Below are positions 26,011-33,443 of a DNA stretch of 64,000 bases, in pieces (position 1 is the stretch's first letter; the number at the start of each line of letters is the position of its first letter). The notes under the pieces are model-generated. The model did not search any database. It was not told the DNA's origin and saw only the letters and a list, made by a program, of their open reading frames with translations. The stretch is from Deltaproteobacteria bacterium. GTDB lineage: Bacteria; Myxococcota_A; Polyangia; GCA-2747355; JADLHG01. The position numbers and the translations under genes were made by a program. The DNA lies in assembly GCA_020848905.1 (NCBI GenBank), contig JADLHG010000031.1, forward strand, positions 1 through 64,000, read 5' to 3'.

Positions 26011-26727
26011 ATGATTCCGTCGGTTCGCATTGCCAAGCGCATCCTGGACCTGGCCGTCGGCGGGGCGGCCCTCGTGGCCGCGGCGCCGGTAGCAGGGGTC
26101 ATCGCCGCCGCGATCCGCGCCTCGTCCCGGGGCCCCGTCTTCTACCGGCAGCGACGGGCGGGGATGCTGAGCGGTGCCGGGGACGGCAGCTTCGGCGAGT
26201 TCTGGGTCTACAAGTTCCGCACCATGGTGGTGGACGCCGAGGCGAAGAGCGGGGCCACGCTGGCCAAGCAGGGAGATCCGCGCATCACCTCCGTCGGTCG
26301 CGTGCTGCGCAAGACGCGGCTCGACGAGCTGCCGCAGCTCTACAACGTGCTGCGGGGGGACATGAGCCTGGTGGGGCCACGCCCCGAGCGCCCGGAGCTC
26401 TTGCGGAACCTGGCCCTGACGATCCCGTTCTTCGAGGAGCGGATGCGCGGCGTGAAGCCGGGGCTCACCGGGCTGGCGCAGGTCAGCCTCTCGTACTCCG
26501 GGCGTCTCGCGCAGGACAGCGAGCTCGCCGAGCTGAAGCGCACGCTCATCAATCCGTTCGAGATCGACGGCATCGACGACTCGGTGGCCGACGACATGCG
26601 GACGAAGATGCTCTACGACTTCGCCTACTCGGTCGTCCTCGAGGATTTCTGGGAGTTCGTCCGGACCGACCTCCGGATCATCGTCATGACGCCGCTCGTG
26701 ATGTTCTGGCACCGCACCGGGCGCTGA
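26011..26727 (+). CDS. Undecaprenyl-phosphate sugar-phosphate transferase (initiating PGT)
   Basis: A 238-residue monotopic phosphoglycosyltransferase. One re-entrant hydrophobic segment (about residues 12-34) is followed by the catalytic domain: FWVYKFRTMVVDAE, the Asp-Glu pair in RKTRLDELPQLYNVLRG, and DMSLVGPRPERPEL, then RGVKPGLTGLAQV. It transfers a sugar 1-phosphate from a UDP-sugar to undecaprenyl phosphate, starting repeat-unit synthesis. The size matches the short PglC/EpsL class rather than the long WbaP class. It has its own promoter and is convergent with the BY-kinase-like cluster, five bases away. Confidence 0.9.
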   Translation: MIPSVRIAKRILDLAVGGAALVAAAPVAGVIAAAIRASSRGPVFYRQRRAGMLSGAGDGSFGEFWVYKFRTMVVDAEAKSGATLAKQGDPRITSVGRVLRKTRLDELPQLYNVLRGDMSLVGPRPERPELLRNLALTIPFFEERMRGVKPGLTGLAQVSLSYSGRLAQDSELAELKRTLINPFEIDGIDDSVADDMRTKMLYDFAYSVVLEDFWEFVRTDLRIIVMTPLVMFWHRTGR

Positions 26728-26732
26728 CTCGC

Positions 26733-27320
26733 CTACCCGATGAGCAGGACGCTGATGCTCGGCGCGACGCGGAGGTCGTAGCGCAGCCGGAGGAGCTGGT
26801 CCTCCGTGACGTGACCCGCGCGCGCCACGATCACGATCGCATCGAGGAGCTCCATCGCGTTCAGGTGGTCGCCCAGCCGGAAGAACGAGGACAGGTCGGC
26901 GAGCAGGTGCGCGAAGTGCGGGCGAGCGTGGTGCAGCGCCAGACGAAGCTGCGGTCCGGCGGCTCCGGCCGGTCCGGCGGCGCGGGGGACGATGGCCCGC
27001 AGCTTCGGGCCGCACTCCACGACGGTGAGCAACGAGTCCGGCGGTCCGAAGGGGGCGGCGCCGGTGGGCTCGATGAAGGCGCCGCTCACGTCGGGGTCGA
27101 TCGCGGCCACCGGCTGGTCGCTCACATCCACTAGCGCATGGGCGAGCAGGAGCATCGCCGGCGCGACGCAGACGCGCGCGTTCGCCGGGCAGAGGCCGAC
27201 GCACTGCCATCCCGCCGCGCGGAGCTGCTGCGCCACGCTGATGCATCCGGCGCGCACGGCGTGACTCGGCCAGGGTCTCGGTAGCGGCGCGGCGTCGACG
27301 GCGAGCGGGGCGGCGCGCAC
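26733..27320 (-). CDS. Degenerate CpsD/ParA-like protein without Walker A
   Basis: A 195-residue protein that looks like a decayed copy of the CpsD/BY-kinase fold. Where the P-loop should be (about residues 44-52) it reads CPANARVCV, without the GK[ST] residues. The following Walker A' strand keeps both acids (VAAIDPDVSG, Asp75 and Asp77). The Walker B position reads HLLADLSSF, and LLDAIVIVARAG with the terminal VLLIG strand matches the end of the fold. ATP binding on its own is unlikely. It begins with GTG six bases after the CpsD-like gene, so the two are co-translated or coupled and may work as a pair. It could also be a pseudo-enzyme partner of the Wzz proteins. Confidence 0.6.
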   Translation of the reverse strand: MRAAPLAVDAAPLPRPWPSHAVRAGCISVAQQLRAAGWQCVGLCPANARVCVAPAMLLLAHALVDVSDQPVAAIDPDVSGAFIEPTGAAPFGPPDSLLTVVECGPKLRAIVPRAAGPAGAAGPQLRLALHHARPHFAHLLADLSSFFRLGDHLNAMELLDAIVIVARAGHVTEDQLLRLRYDLRVAPSISVLLIG

Positions 27321-27326
27321 CGAGGT

Positions 27327-28574
27327 CTAGGCCTGGAGCAGGGCGACGCCGAGCAGGCGAGCGGTGGTCAGCTGGTCGATGGCCTGGCGCAGGTGGCGTC
27401 CCCTCGACCGTCTGGCCCACAGCGCGAAGAGCACGCCGTCGGCCGCGTCCTGCATCAGGTTCACGTCGGCGTTCCCGAGCACCGGTGGGGCGTCGATGAC
27501 GATGTGGTCGTACGGGAGGCGCTTGAGCTGATCGAGGGCGATCTCGAAGGCGCGACCGTCGAAGATCCCTTTTCGCTCGGGAGAGCCCGGCGCCACCGCC
27601 GCCATGTGCAGCCACGGCGAGCCCACCTGCAAGATGGACCACGGGCGTCCGGGCCGCTCCTTCTGCGCCAGCGCCTGCTGCAGAAAACAGGGCGGGGAGG
27701 GGATGCCGAAGATGCCAGCCAGCCCCGGGGCGCGCTGATGACCGTCCACGAGCAGCACGCGGGCCCTGCCGCATTCGGACATCGCCGCGGCGAGGTTCGC
27801 CGCGCAGGTGGTCTTCCCCTCGCCGGGCAGGGCGCTCGTGACCACCACCGTGCGCGGGTCGCCGCGCTCTACGAGGCGGTGGCGCAGCACGCGGAAGGCC
27901 GCGGCTTGCGGTGACTCGGGGTCGAGGAAGACGAAGAGTCGCCGGTCCCGCAGCGACGCGCCGCCGTCCTGTACCTGGATGCGGACCATCTCCGCCGGCT
28001 CAGGCGCCGAGCGGGGCTCGCTGCTCGCCTCCTGCACCTCGCTCCCGTCGGCCACGCGGGTCGCGCGGCTCGAAACGATCACCGTGCGGTTCATGAAGTC
28101 GGTGGGGAGCGCGTCGAGCCCGGCCGGGCGGGGCGGGGCGGTCGGGATCGGCTCGCGCGGCGGGGCGACGGCCGGCGCTGCGGCCTTGGGGGCCTGAGCC
28201 GGCGTCGCCGCATCGTGGCCGCCGCTCGGGCGACGCGGGGGTGCCGCGCGCTCGCGCGTGGCGGGGAGCGGGCGGGGAGCCGCGCTCTCGTCGGACCAGT
28301 CCACGGGCGGCACGGGGCCAGCGCCGACGGGGGTGGTGAGCGAGGTTCGCGCGCCGTGAAGCCCGCCCTCCTCCGCGTCCCACGCGGAGCCGCCCACGCT
28401 GCCGGCGACGTTGGTCATCTCGTTCATCTGCGACCCGGCGAACTGGCGGGCGTAGGGGGTCGTGTGCGGCGACGCGACCTGCCCGCGTCCCGGTGGCTCC
28501 ACCGGAGGTCGTCCCCCCGACCCGTCCTGGTGCGGGGGCTGCTCTCGCGGACGTTTCACGCGTGGGTCACTCAC
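27327..28574 (-). CDS. CpsD/BY-kinase-like ATPase with long disordered N-terminus
   Basis: A 415-residue protein. Residues 1-190 are Pro/Ala/Arg-rich and probably disordered, which is unusual for the family. The ATPase domain has Walker A SALPGEGKTT (Lys254) and Walker B HIVIDAPPV. Walker A' reads LLVDGHQRAPG: the first Asp (277) is kept but the second is His279. No tyrosine cluster follows; the chain ends ARLLGVALLQA. BY-kinases pair with Wzz-like proteins to control polymer length, and two such genes lie just upstream. Autophosphorylating tyrosine kinase activity is doubtful because of the Walker A' change and the missing tail. GTG start, overlapping the Wzz gene end by 8 bases. Confidence 0.78.
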   Translation of the reverse strand: MSDPRVKRPREQPPHQDGSGGRPPVEPPGRGQVASPHTTPYARQFAGSQMNEMTNVAGSVGGSAWDAEEGGLHGARTSLTTPVGAGPVPPVDWSDESAAPRPLPATRERAAPPRRPSGGHDAATPAQAPKAAAPAVAPPREPIPTAPPRPAGLDALPTDFMNRTVIVSSRATRVADGSEVQEASSEPRSAPEPAEMVRIQVQDGGASLRDRRLFVFLDPESPQAAAFRVLRHRLVERGDPRTVVVTSALPGEGKTTCAANLAAAMSECGRARVLLVDGHQRAPGLAGIFGIPSPPCFLQQALAQKERPGRPWSILQVGSPWLHMAAVAPGSPERKGIFDGRAFEIALDQLKRLPYDHIVIDAPPVLGNADVNLMQDAADGVLFALWARRSRGRHLRQAIDQLTTARLLGVALLQA

Positions 28575-30102
28575 CGATCCCTCCTCCCCGGCGCGCGGCC
28601 TTCGGTGCGGCGGCGTGCGGCTTGCGGCGCAGCGGCGTGCGGGGCACCGCCACGAGCAGCGGTGCGAGCTCGAGACGCGACACGTCCGCGCGGTAGCAGA
28701 TGCGGTCGTCCACCAGCGCCAGGCCCAGCATGATCAAGAACCCGAGGAGGAATCCCCCCGCCGCGGAGAGCGCGAGGATCAGCTTGGGCGCCAGCCCCGT
28801 GGGCTTGCTCGGCAGATTCGCACCGTCGATGATCGCGCGCTGCGCGGACTCGCCGCTGACGTCCGAGCTGGCGGCGAGCGAGGCGCGAAACTGGCTGCTC
28901 TCCAGCAGGGCGTAGCGGGCTCGGGCCTCCGTGGCGTCGCGGTTCAATCGGGTCCACTCCACTTCGAGGGCTACGATGCCCTTGACCTGCTCGTCGTCGC
29001 GCGCGGCCTTCACGCTCTTCGGCGTGCGGGACTTGCGGCCGGCGATCTGCTCCTCGAGCTGCGCGAGCTGACGCCGCAGCTCCTCGGGGCTCGCCGTCGG
29101 AAGGACCGCCTTCGTCCCCGCGGCCATGGCCCGCTTGACCCGCTCGTACGCCGCGCGGGCGGCCGCCAGTCGCGCCTTCGCCGCCCGCACGTCGGGGTGC
29201 ATCTCCGTGAACTGGGTCCGGCGGCTCGCCAGCGTGCGCTCGGCCTCCGCCAGCTCGTCGCGGGCCGCGTCGCGCACCGAGGCGAGCTGCGGATCTTCTC
29301 GACCGCCACTCGCCCGTCCGCCGCCGAGCTGCCGGCGGATGCGCTCCGCCTGCCGCTGCAAGGCTAGCGTGGTGCGATCGGCCCCCTTCTCCTGTTCGCG
29401 ACGCGCGACGCGGATCGACGCGCCGAGGCCCCCCGAACCGTCGCCGCTGCCGGCCTGCGTCTCCAGGGCGAACTCGGGGTGCTTGGCCAGAAAGCGTGCG
29501 ACCCCCTCTTCCTTGCGGCGGAGCTCCAGCTCCGCGCGGCGGCGCTCGCCCTCGAGGAAGCGCATGCGGCCGGTGGTCTGTTCGTGCCGCAGGCGAAGGT
29601 CGTCCTCGATCACGGACTCCGCCAGCTCGCGCGTCACCGCCTGCGCCACCTGCGGCGCCGGTCCGCTGTAGGCCACGCGAAAGATGTCGCCCCCCTGGAC
29701 GGTGAAGCTGACGTTCTTGCGGAAGAGCTCGATCGCCTCCTCGGTCGCCCCTCGCGCGAGCAGGTCGCCGTGCAGGCCATGCTTGGCCATCAGGGCGTGG
29801 AGCCGGGGCCGCGCCAGGAGCAGCTCCTTCAGGCGGGGCCCGATGAGCTGGGTGGAGATGCGCTCCTGCTCCACCGCCCCGAGGGCGGCCGTCTGCGTGA
29901 CGTCGCGGTAGAGGAAGCTCGTCTCGGAGACGAAGGTGGGTTTCAGCCGCCGCGCCACCAGGCCGCCGCCGATCGTGCCCAGGGCGGCGAGGACCAGGGC
30001 GATCCACCAGTGACGGAGACTGCGCCTGACGGTGAGCCAGGTCCTGAGGAGCTGGTCGGCTCGCTGGCCCTCATGCCACGCACTGGCTGCCTGCAGGCTC
30101 AT
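28567..30102 (-). CDS. Wzz-like polysaccharide co-polymerase, long form
   Basis: A 511-residue inner-membrane protein of the PCP/Wzz family. Helix 1 is near residues 31-50 (HWWIALVLAALGTIGGGLVA) and helix 2 near 445-467. The periplasmic part between them is long and mostly predicted coiled coil (Arg/Glu/Ala-rich heptads from about 165 to 430). The periplasmic N-terminal region has the AYSGPAPQVAQAVTRELAE pattern typical of Wzz domains. It regulates polymer length and recruits the cytoplasmic CpsD-like ATPase, whose gene overlaps its end by 8 bases. The short cytoplasmic tail (AVPRTPLRRK...) may be the contact. ATG start. A second Wzz-like gene precedes it by 16 bases. Confidence 0.82.
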   Translation of the reverse strand: MSLQAASAWHEGQRADQLLRTWLTVRRSLRHWWIALVLAALGTIGGGLVARRLKPTFVSETSFLYRDVTQTAALGAVEQERISTQLIGPRLKELLLARPRLHALMAKHGLHGDLLARGATEEAIELFRKNVSFTVQGGDIFRVAYSGPAPQVAQAVTRELAESVIEDDLRLRHEQTTGRMRFLEGERRRAELELRRKEEGVARFLAKHPEFALETQAGSGDGSGGLGASIRVARREQEKGADRTTLALQRQAERIRRQLGGGRASGGREDPQLASVRDAARDELAEAERTLASRRTQFTEMHPDVRAAKARLAAARAAYERVKRAMAAGTKAVLPTASPEELRRQLAQLEEQIAGRKSRTPKSVKAARDDEQVKGIVALEVEWTRLNRDATEARARYALLESSQFRASLAASSDVSGESAQRAIIDGANLPSKPTGLAPKLILALSAAGGFLLGFLIMLGLALVDDRICYRADVSRLELAPLLVAVPRTPLRRKPHAAAPKAARRGGGIGE

Positions 30103-30118
30103 GAATACACGGATCCTA

Positions 30119-31189
30119 TCATATGCGCCTTCCTTCCGGCTCCTGGATGATCTGCAGCAGACGGGCGTGCCGGTCCATGCCCTTGAACGGGGGGAGGTGA
30201 CCGGCCGTCCCGAGGCCGAGCCGGCGGAGATCCTCGGTCAGGTAGACCCGCGTGTCGAGGAGCCCGGCGGCCACGGCGCCCGCGAAGAGCAGCCCGAAAA
30301 ACGCTCCGAGACCGAAGAGCACGTGCGATTCGCGCCGCGTGAGCCACGGCCGGTCCACGATCCCGTCGTCCATGGGGTGGAGCTGCAGGGTGAGGCGCTG
30401 GCGCTCCAGCCCGGCCCCGAGCTGCGCGGCGGCGAGGCGACGCTCCGCCTCGCGAACCTGCTGTTCCGCCGCGTCGATCTCGGAGGTGAGGTGCGCCACG
30501 TCGGTCCGAAGGCGGTGGCTCGCGACTCCTCCGTCGGCGGGGAGCTGGGCCAGCTCGGCCACGCGGCGGGTGCGCTCCTTTCGTAGTTGCCCCAGCGCGG
30601 CGCGTTCGCGCTCCGCCACGCGCGCGGCCGTTCGGACCAGGGCCTCGGCGAAGCTCTTGCGGGCGGCGGCCTTCTGCTCGAGCAGGACCTGGCCGATGTC
30701 GCGCACGACGTCGAGCGCGAGCTGCGGCGCGGACGCGGTGAAGTGGAGCGTGATGCGAGCGGAGCGGGGGGCCTCCTCGGGGATCTCCTCATCGAGGAAG
30801 TAGTCGCGGAAGATCTCGACCTTCAGGTTGCGGCTCATCGCCTCGAGCGCGGTCGTGGGGTCCGCGAGCTGCTGTGCGCCGAGGAGGCCCCGTCGCCGCA
30901 TCACCTCGAGGAGACGCTGCTTGGTGAGGAGGCCGTGGACGAGGTAGCTCTCCAGGTCGCGACGCGACAGGATCTCGGCCCGACCGCGGAGCCGCTCCTC
31001 CTCGAGGCGGAAGGCGATGCGCGCGGTGTGCCTCGGAACGCGCCGGGCGTCGAGCCAGGCCACGGCTGCGGCGCCGAGGACGGCTACCGGCAGGATGATC
31101 CACCACGCGGCGCGCGCGCGGCGAGCCAGCCGACGAGCCTCGTCGCGAAGGCGGTGGAGCCCCGGTTCCCTTTGTAGCCACGCGTGCAT
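30119..31189 (-). CDS. Wzz-like polysaccharide co-polymerase, short form
   Basis: A 356-residue second PCP-type protein. Helix 1 (about 29-47, AWWIILPVAVLGAAAVAWL) and helix 2 (about 284-306) bracket a periplasmic domain with a coiled-coil segment around residues 185-265. After helix 2 the tail LDTRVYLTEDLRRLGLGTAG is the conserved cytoplasmic motif of Wzz proteins that meets a BY-kinase-like partner. It heads the operon Wzz-short, Wzz-long, CpsD-like, degenerate CpsD. Two PCP proteins in one operon suggest a mixed assembly or two chain-length modes. A promoter lies 20 bases upstream; no clear ribosome site is seen before the ATG. Confidence 0.78.
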   Translation of the reverse strand: MHAWLQREPGLHRLRDEARRLARRARAAWWIILPVAVLGAAAVAWLDARRVPRHTARIAFRLEEERLRGRAEILSRRDLESYLVHGLLTKQRLLEVMRRRGLLGAQQLADPTTALEAMSRNLKVEIFRDYFLDEEIPEEAPRSARITLHFTASAPQLALDVVRDIGQVLLEQKAAARKSFAEALVRTAARVAERERAALGQLRKERTRRVAELAQLPADGGVASHRLRTDVAHLTSEIDAAEQQVREAERRLAAAQLGAGLERQRLTLQLHPMDDGIVDRPWLTRRESHVLFGLGAFFGLLFAGAVAAGLLDTRVYLTEDLRRLGLGTAGHLPPFKGMDRHARLLQIIQEPEGRRI

Positions 31190-31209
31190 GATGACGAGAG
31201 TAGTCTCTG

Positions 31210-31239
31210 ATGATACGCGCGAGCCGCGCGGGCGAGCAA
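31210..31239 (-). promoter_or_regulatory. Promoter of the Wzz/CpsD operon (TTGCTC-N18-TATCAT)
   Basis: Minus-strand TTGCTC (31239-31234), 18 bases, TATCAT (31215-31210). The predicted leader is about 14 bases before the ATG at 31189. The -10 is strong (5 of 6), the -35 weak. Confidence 0.45.
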
Positions 31240-31268
31240 GACGCTGGTGCCGCGAGGCCGGGGGCCGC

Positions 31269-31274
31269 TATCAT
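31269..31274 (+). promoter_or_regulatory. -10 element toward the epimerase gene
   Basis: TATCAT on the plus strand, about 87 bases before the GTG at 31361, divergent from the Wzz promoter. No good -35 is visible. Confidence 0.3.
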
Positions 31275-31360
31275 GGGGCGAATCCGTCGGCAGCGGGGCG
31301 ACGCGGTGGACGCGGGCGACGGACCGAGAGAGCAACGTTCGACGACGAGGAGGCGCACGC

Positions 31361-32296
31361 GTGAAGGTCTTGGTGACTGGAGGGGCCGGCTTCATCGGTT
31401 CCCACCTGGCGGAACGGCTCGTGGGAGACGGCCACGAGGTGGTGGTGCTCGACAACCTGAGCAGCGGACATCGAGCGAACCTGGCCTCCGTGGAGCGCCG
31501 GCTGCGCTTCGTCGAAGGGGATATCCGCGATGCGGCGCGGCTCTCCGAGCTGGCGACCGGGTGCGAGCTGGTCTTCCATCAGGCGGCGATCGTCTCGGTC
31601 CCGTACTCGGTGGAGCACCCGCAGGAATCGCACGACGTGAACATCCAGGGGACCTTCAACGTGCTCCAGGCGGCTCGAGCGTGCGGCGTGCGGCGGGTGA
31701 TGTTCGCCTGCTCGGCGGCGGTCTACGGCGAGGATCCGAGGCTGCCGAAGGTCGAAGAGATGGCCCCCGCCCCGGTCTCGCCCTACGGCGTGGAGAAGAT
31801 CACCGGCGAGTACTACCTGGGCGTGTTCAACCAGATCTACGGCGTCGAGACGGTCTCTCTGCGCTACTTCAACGTCTTCGGGCCGCGGCAGGACCCGCGC
31901 TCCCCCTACTCGGGGGTGATCAGCGTGTTCGTGGACCGCGCGCTCACCGGCGCGACGGCGCTCGTCTTCGGGGATGGCGAGCAGTGTCGCGACTTCGTCT
32001 ACGTGCAGAACGTGGTGGACGCGAACCTCCTCGCGGCGACGGTCCCGGCCGCGCGGGGGCGCTGCTTCAACGTGGGGTGTGGGGAGCGCACCTCGCTGAA
32101 CGAGCTCGTGGCGATTCTGGGTCGCCTGGCGGGCCGCCCCCTGCAGGTGGAGCACCGCGAGGCGCGGGCCGGCGACATCCGGGCTTCCGTCGCGGACATC
32201 GGTCGGGCGCGCAGCGAGCTCGGGTATGCGCCGGTCGTCGGCGTGGACGAGGGTTTGCGTCGGCTGCTGGAGTTCGAGCGCGCGAAGCGCCGCTGA
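31361..32296 (+). CDS. NAD-dependent sugar epimerase/dehydratase (UDP-glucose 4-epimerase type)
   Basis: A 311-residue extended short-chain dehydrogenase. The NAD-binding loop is VLVTGGAGFIGSHLAERL at the N-terminus; the catalytic Tyr-x3-Lys is in SPYGVEKITGEYY, with the active-site Ser in the preceding ACSAAVYG strand. The C-terminal half has LRYFNVFGPRQDP and RDFVYVQNVVDAN, the pattern of UDP-glucose/GlcNAc 4-epimerases and related NDP-sugar enzymes. It supplies an activated sugar for the exopolysaccharide. GTG start with GAGGAGG at 31347-31353; longer upstream starts are rejected because the fold begins at this valine. Confidence 0.87.
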   Translation: MKVLVTGGAGFIGSHLAERLVGDGHEVVVLDNLSSGHRANLASVERRLRFVEGDIRDAARLSELATGCELVFHQAAIVSVPYSVEHPQESHDVNIQGTFNVLQAARACGVRRVMFACSAAVYGEDPRLPKVEEMAPAPVSPYGVEKITGEYYLGVFNQIYGVETVSLRYFNVFGPRQDPRSPYSGVISVFVDRALTGATALVFGDGEQCRDFVYVQNVVDANLLAATVPAARGRCFNVGCGERTSLNELVAILGRLAGRPLQVEHREARAGDIRASVADIGRARSELGYAPVVGVDEGLRRLLEFERAKRR

Positions 32297-32332
32297 GAGC
32301 CCGGCCCTTCTCCGTCCCGCACGGTTGTCCGA

Positions 32333-33271
32333 TCAACGCCTTCGCGGCGCGCCCGCGCCGAACGGGTCCTTAAGGTCGACCTGCGAGGGGCGGTGCTCGG
32401 TTCCTCGGTGCGGCGGCGTGGAACCGCGGTGCGCGGCCTGACCTGCGGTCTTCCGGCCGCGCGGCCCGTGCGCGGCCTTCGGGCGACCTCCCGGCCGGGC
32501 GGTGGGGCGGGGCCCGCGCGCGCCGGGGACGACGGGGGGCGCGTCCGCCTCATCCGATTCCGCTGCCTCGGGAGGGGCAGCGCCTCCGGTGGCGCCAGGG
32601 TCGTGCGGAGCGGTCACCTCGCCTGCACTCGGGGGCGCACCCACGTCGTCCGTCGCGGGGCCCGCGTCGAGCGTCGCACCGCCCGGCAGCGCGCTCTCGA
32701 CGGATGCCGGCGGCTCGCGCAGAACCCAGACCGCCACTGCGGCGGCTCCGCCCACGAGCGCTGTCACGAGGCCAGCGATGGCGAGGCCCTTGCCCCAGTC
32801 GCGGGGCGGTGGGCCGACAAGGGCCTCGACGGGGGCCCGGGGCAGGGCGACCCGCTCCTCGTCGGTCGGAACGGCCACCGGAGGGGGCGCGAACGCGGCG
32901 AGCGGCGGTCGAGCCGCGGGGCCGAGGGGAGCTTCGGCGTCCTCGGGCGGTGGCGCCGCCGGGCCGTCGGGATCGGTCACCGGCAGCCCTTGCAGCTCGG
33001 GGAGCGTGGTCTCGGGCGCGGTCGGGGCCGCGGCGCTGCCGACGGGCGCGCCGTCGCTCGGTCCAAGCCAGGGACGCGTGGGGAGCTCGAGGATCGCGTC
33101 GGGGCTCCCGGGGAGCGCGGCCGATGGAGTCTTCGCCGCCCCGGGACGCACGGGCTTGAGATCCTCCACGGTGATGACGTGCAGCTCGCGGTGCCGGAGC
33201 AGCGGCGCGGAAGGTTTCGGCGCGGTCGGCGGAGGTGGCGCCCCGCCCGGCGGACGATCTGAGCGCGACAT
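32333..33271 (-). CDS. Single-pass Pro/Ala-rich membrane protein, unknown
   Basis: A 312-residue low-complexity protein that I do not recognise. A cytoplasmic Pro/Ala-rich stretch (1-165) leads to one membrane helix at about residues 165-190 (GLAIAGLVTALVGGAAAVAVWVL). A second Pro/Gly/Ala-rich extracytoplasmic stretch ends in a basic KAAHGPRGRK region and the tail DLKDPFGAGAPRRR. The layout resembles the anchoring half of myxobacterial receptor kinases, but no kinase domain is present. A GGAGGTGAG site sits just before an in-frame GTG at 33286, too close for that codon, so the ATG at 33271 is preferred. It closes the exopolysaccharide region and is convergent with the epimerase gene. Confidence 0.55.
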   Translation of the reverse strand: MSRSDRPPGGAPPPPTAPKPSAPLLRHRELHVITVEDLKPVRPGAAKTPSAALPGSPDAILELPTRPWLGPSDGAPVGSAAAPTAPETTLPELQGLPVTDPDGPAAPPPEDAEAPLGPAARPPLAAFAPPPVAVPTDEERVALPRAPVEALVGPPPRDWGKGLAIAGLVTALVGGAAAVAVWVLREPPASVESALPGGATLDAGPATDDVGAPPSAGEVTAPHDPGATGGAAPPEAAESDEADAPPVVPGARGPRPTARPGGRPKAAHGPRGRKTAGQAAHRGSTPPHRGTEHRPSQVDLKDPFGAGAPRRR

Positions 33272-33443
33272 GGGTGGCGGTCTCACCTCCAGTGTGTCAC
33301 AGGCCGGCCGGTTTGCCGAGGGGCGGGGGGCCCGACCGGGAGAGTTCGAACCCCGTTGAAGGGCGGAGGGCGGCGCGCTCGCTTTCGCGCGATCGGATAG
33401 GCTCGAGGAGCGCAGCAGCGCCGCACCAGGAGACCGCGCGTCG

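Noticed and set aside
33344-33352. GTTCGAACC, resembling a tRNA T-loop, between 33271 and 33444
   Set aside because: The flanking bases do not pair as a 5-bp T-stem on either strand, and no acceptor or anticodon arm surrounds it.
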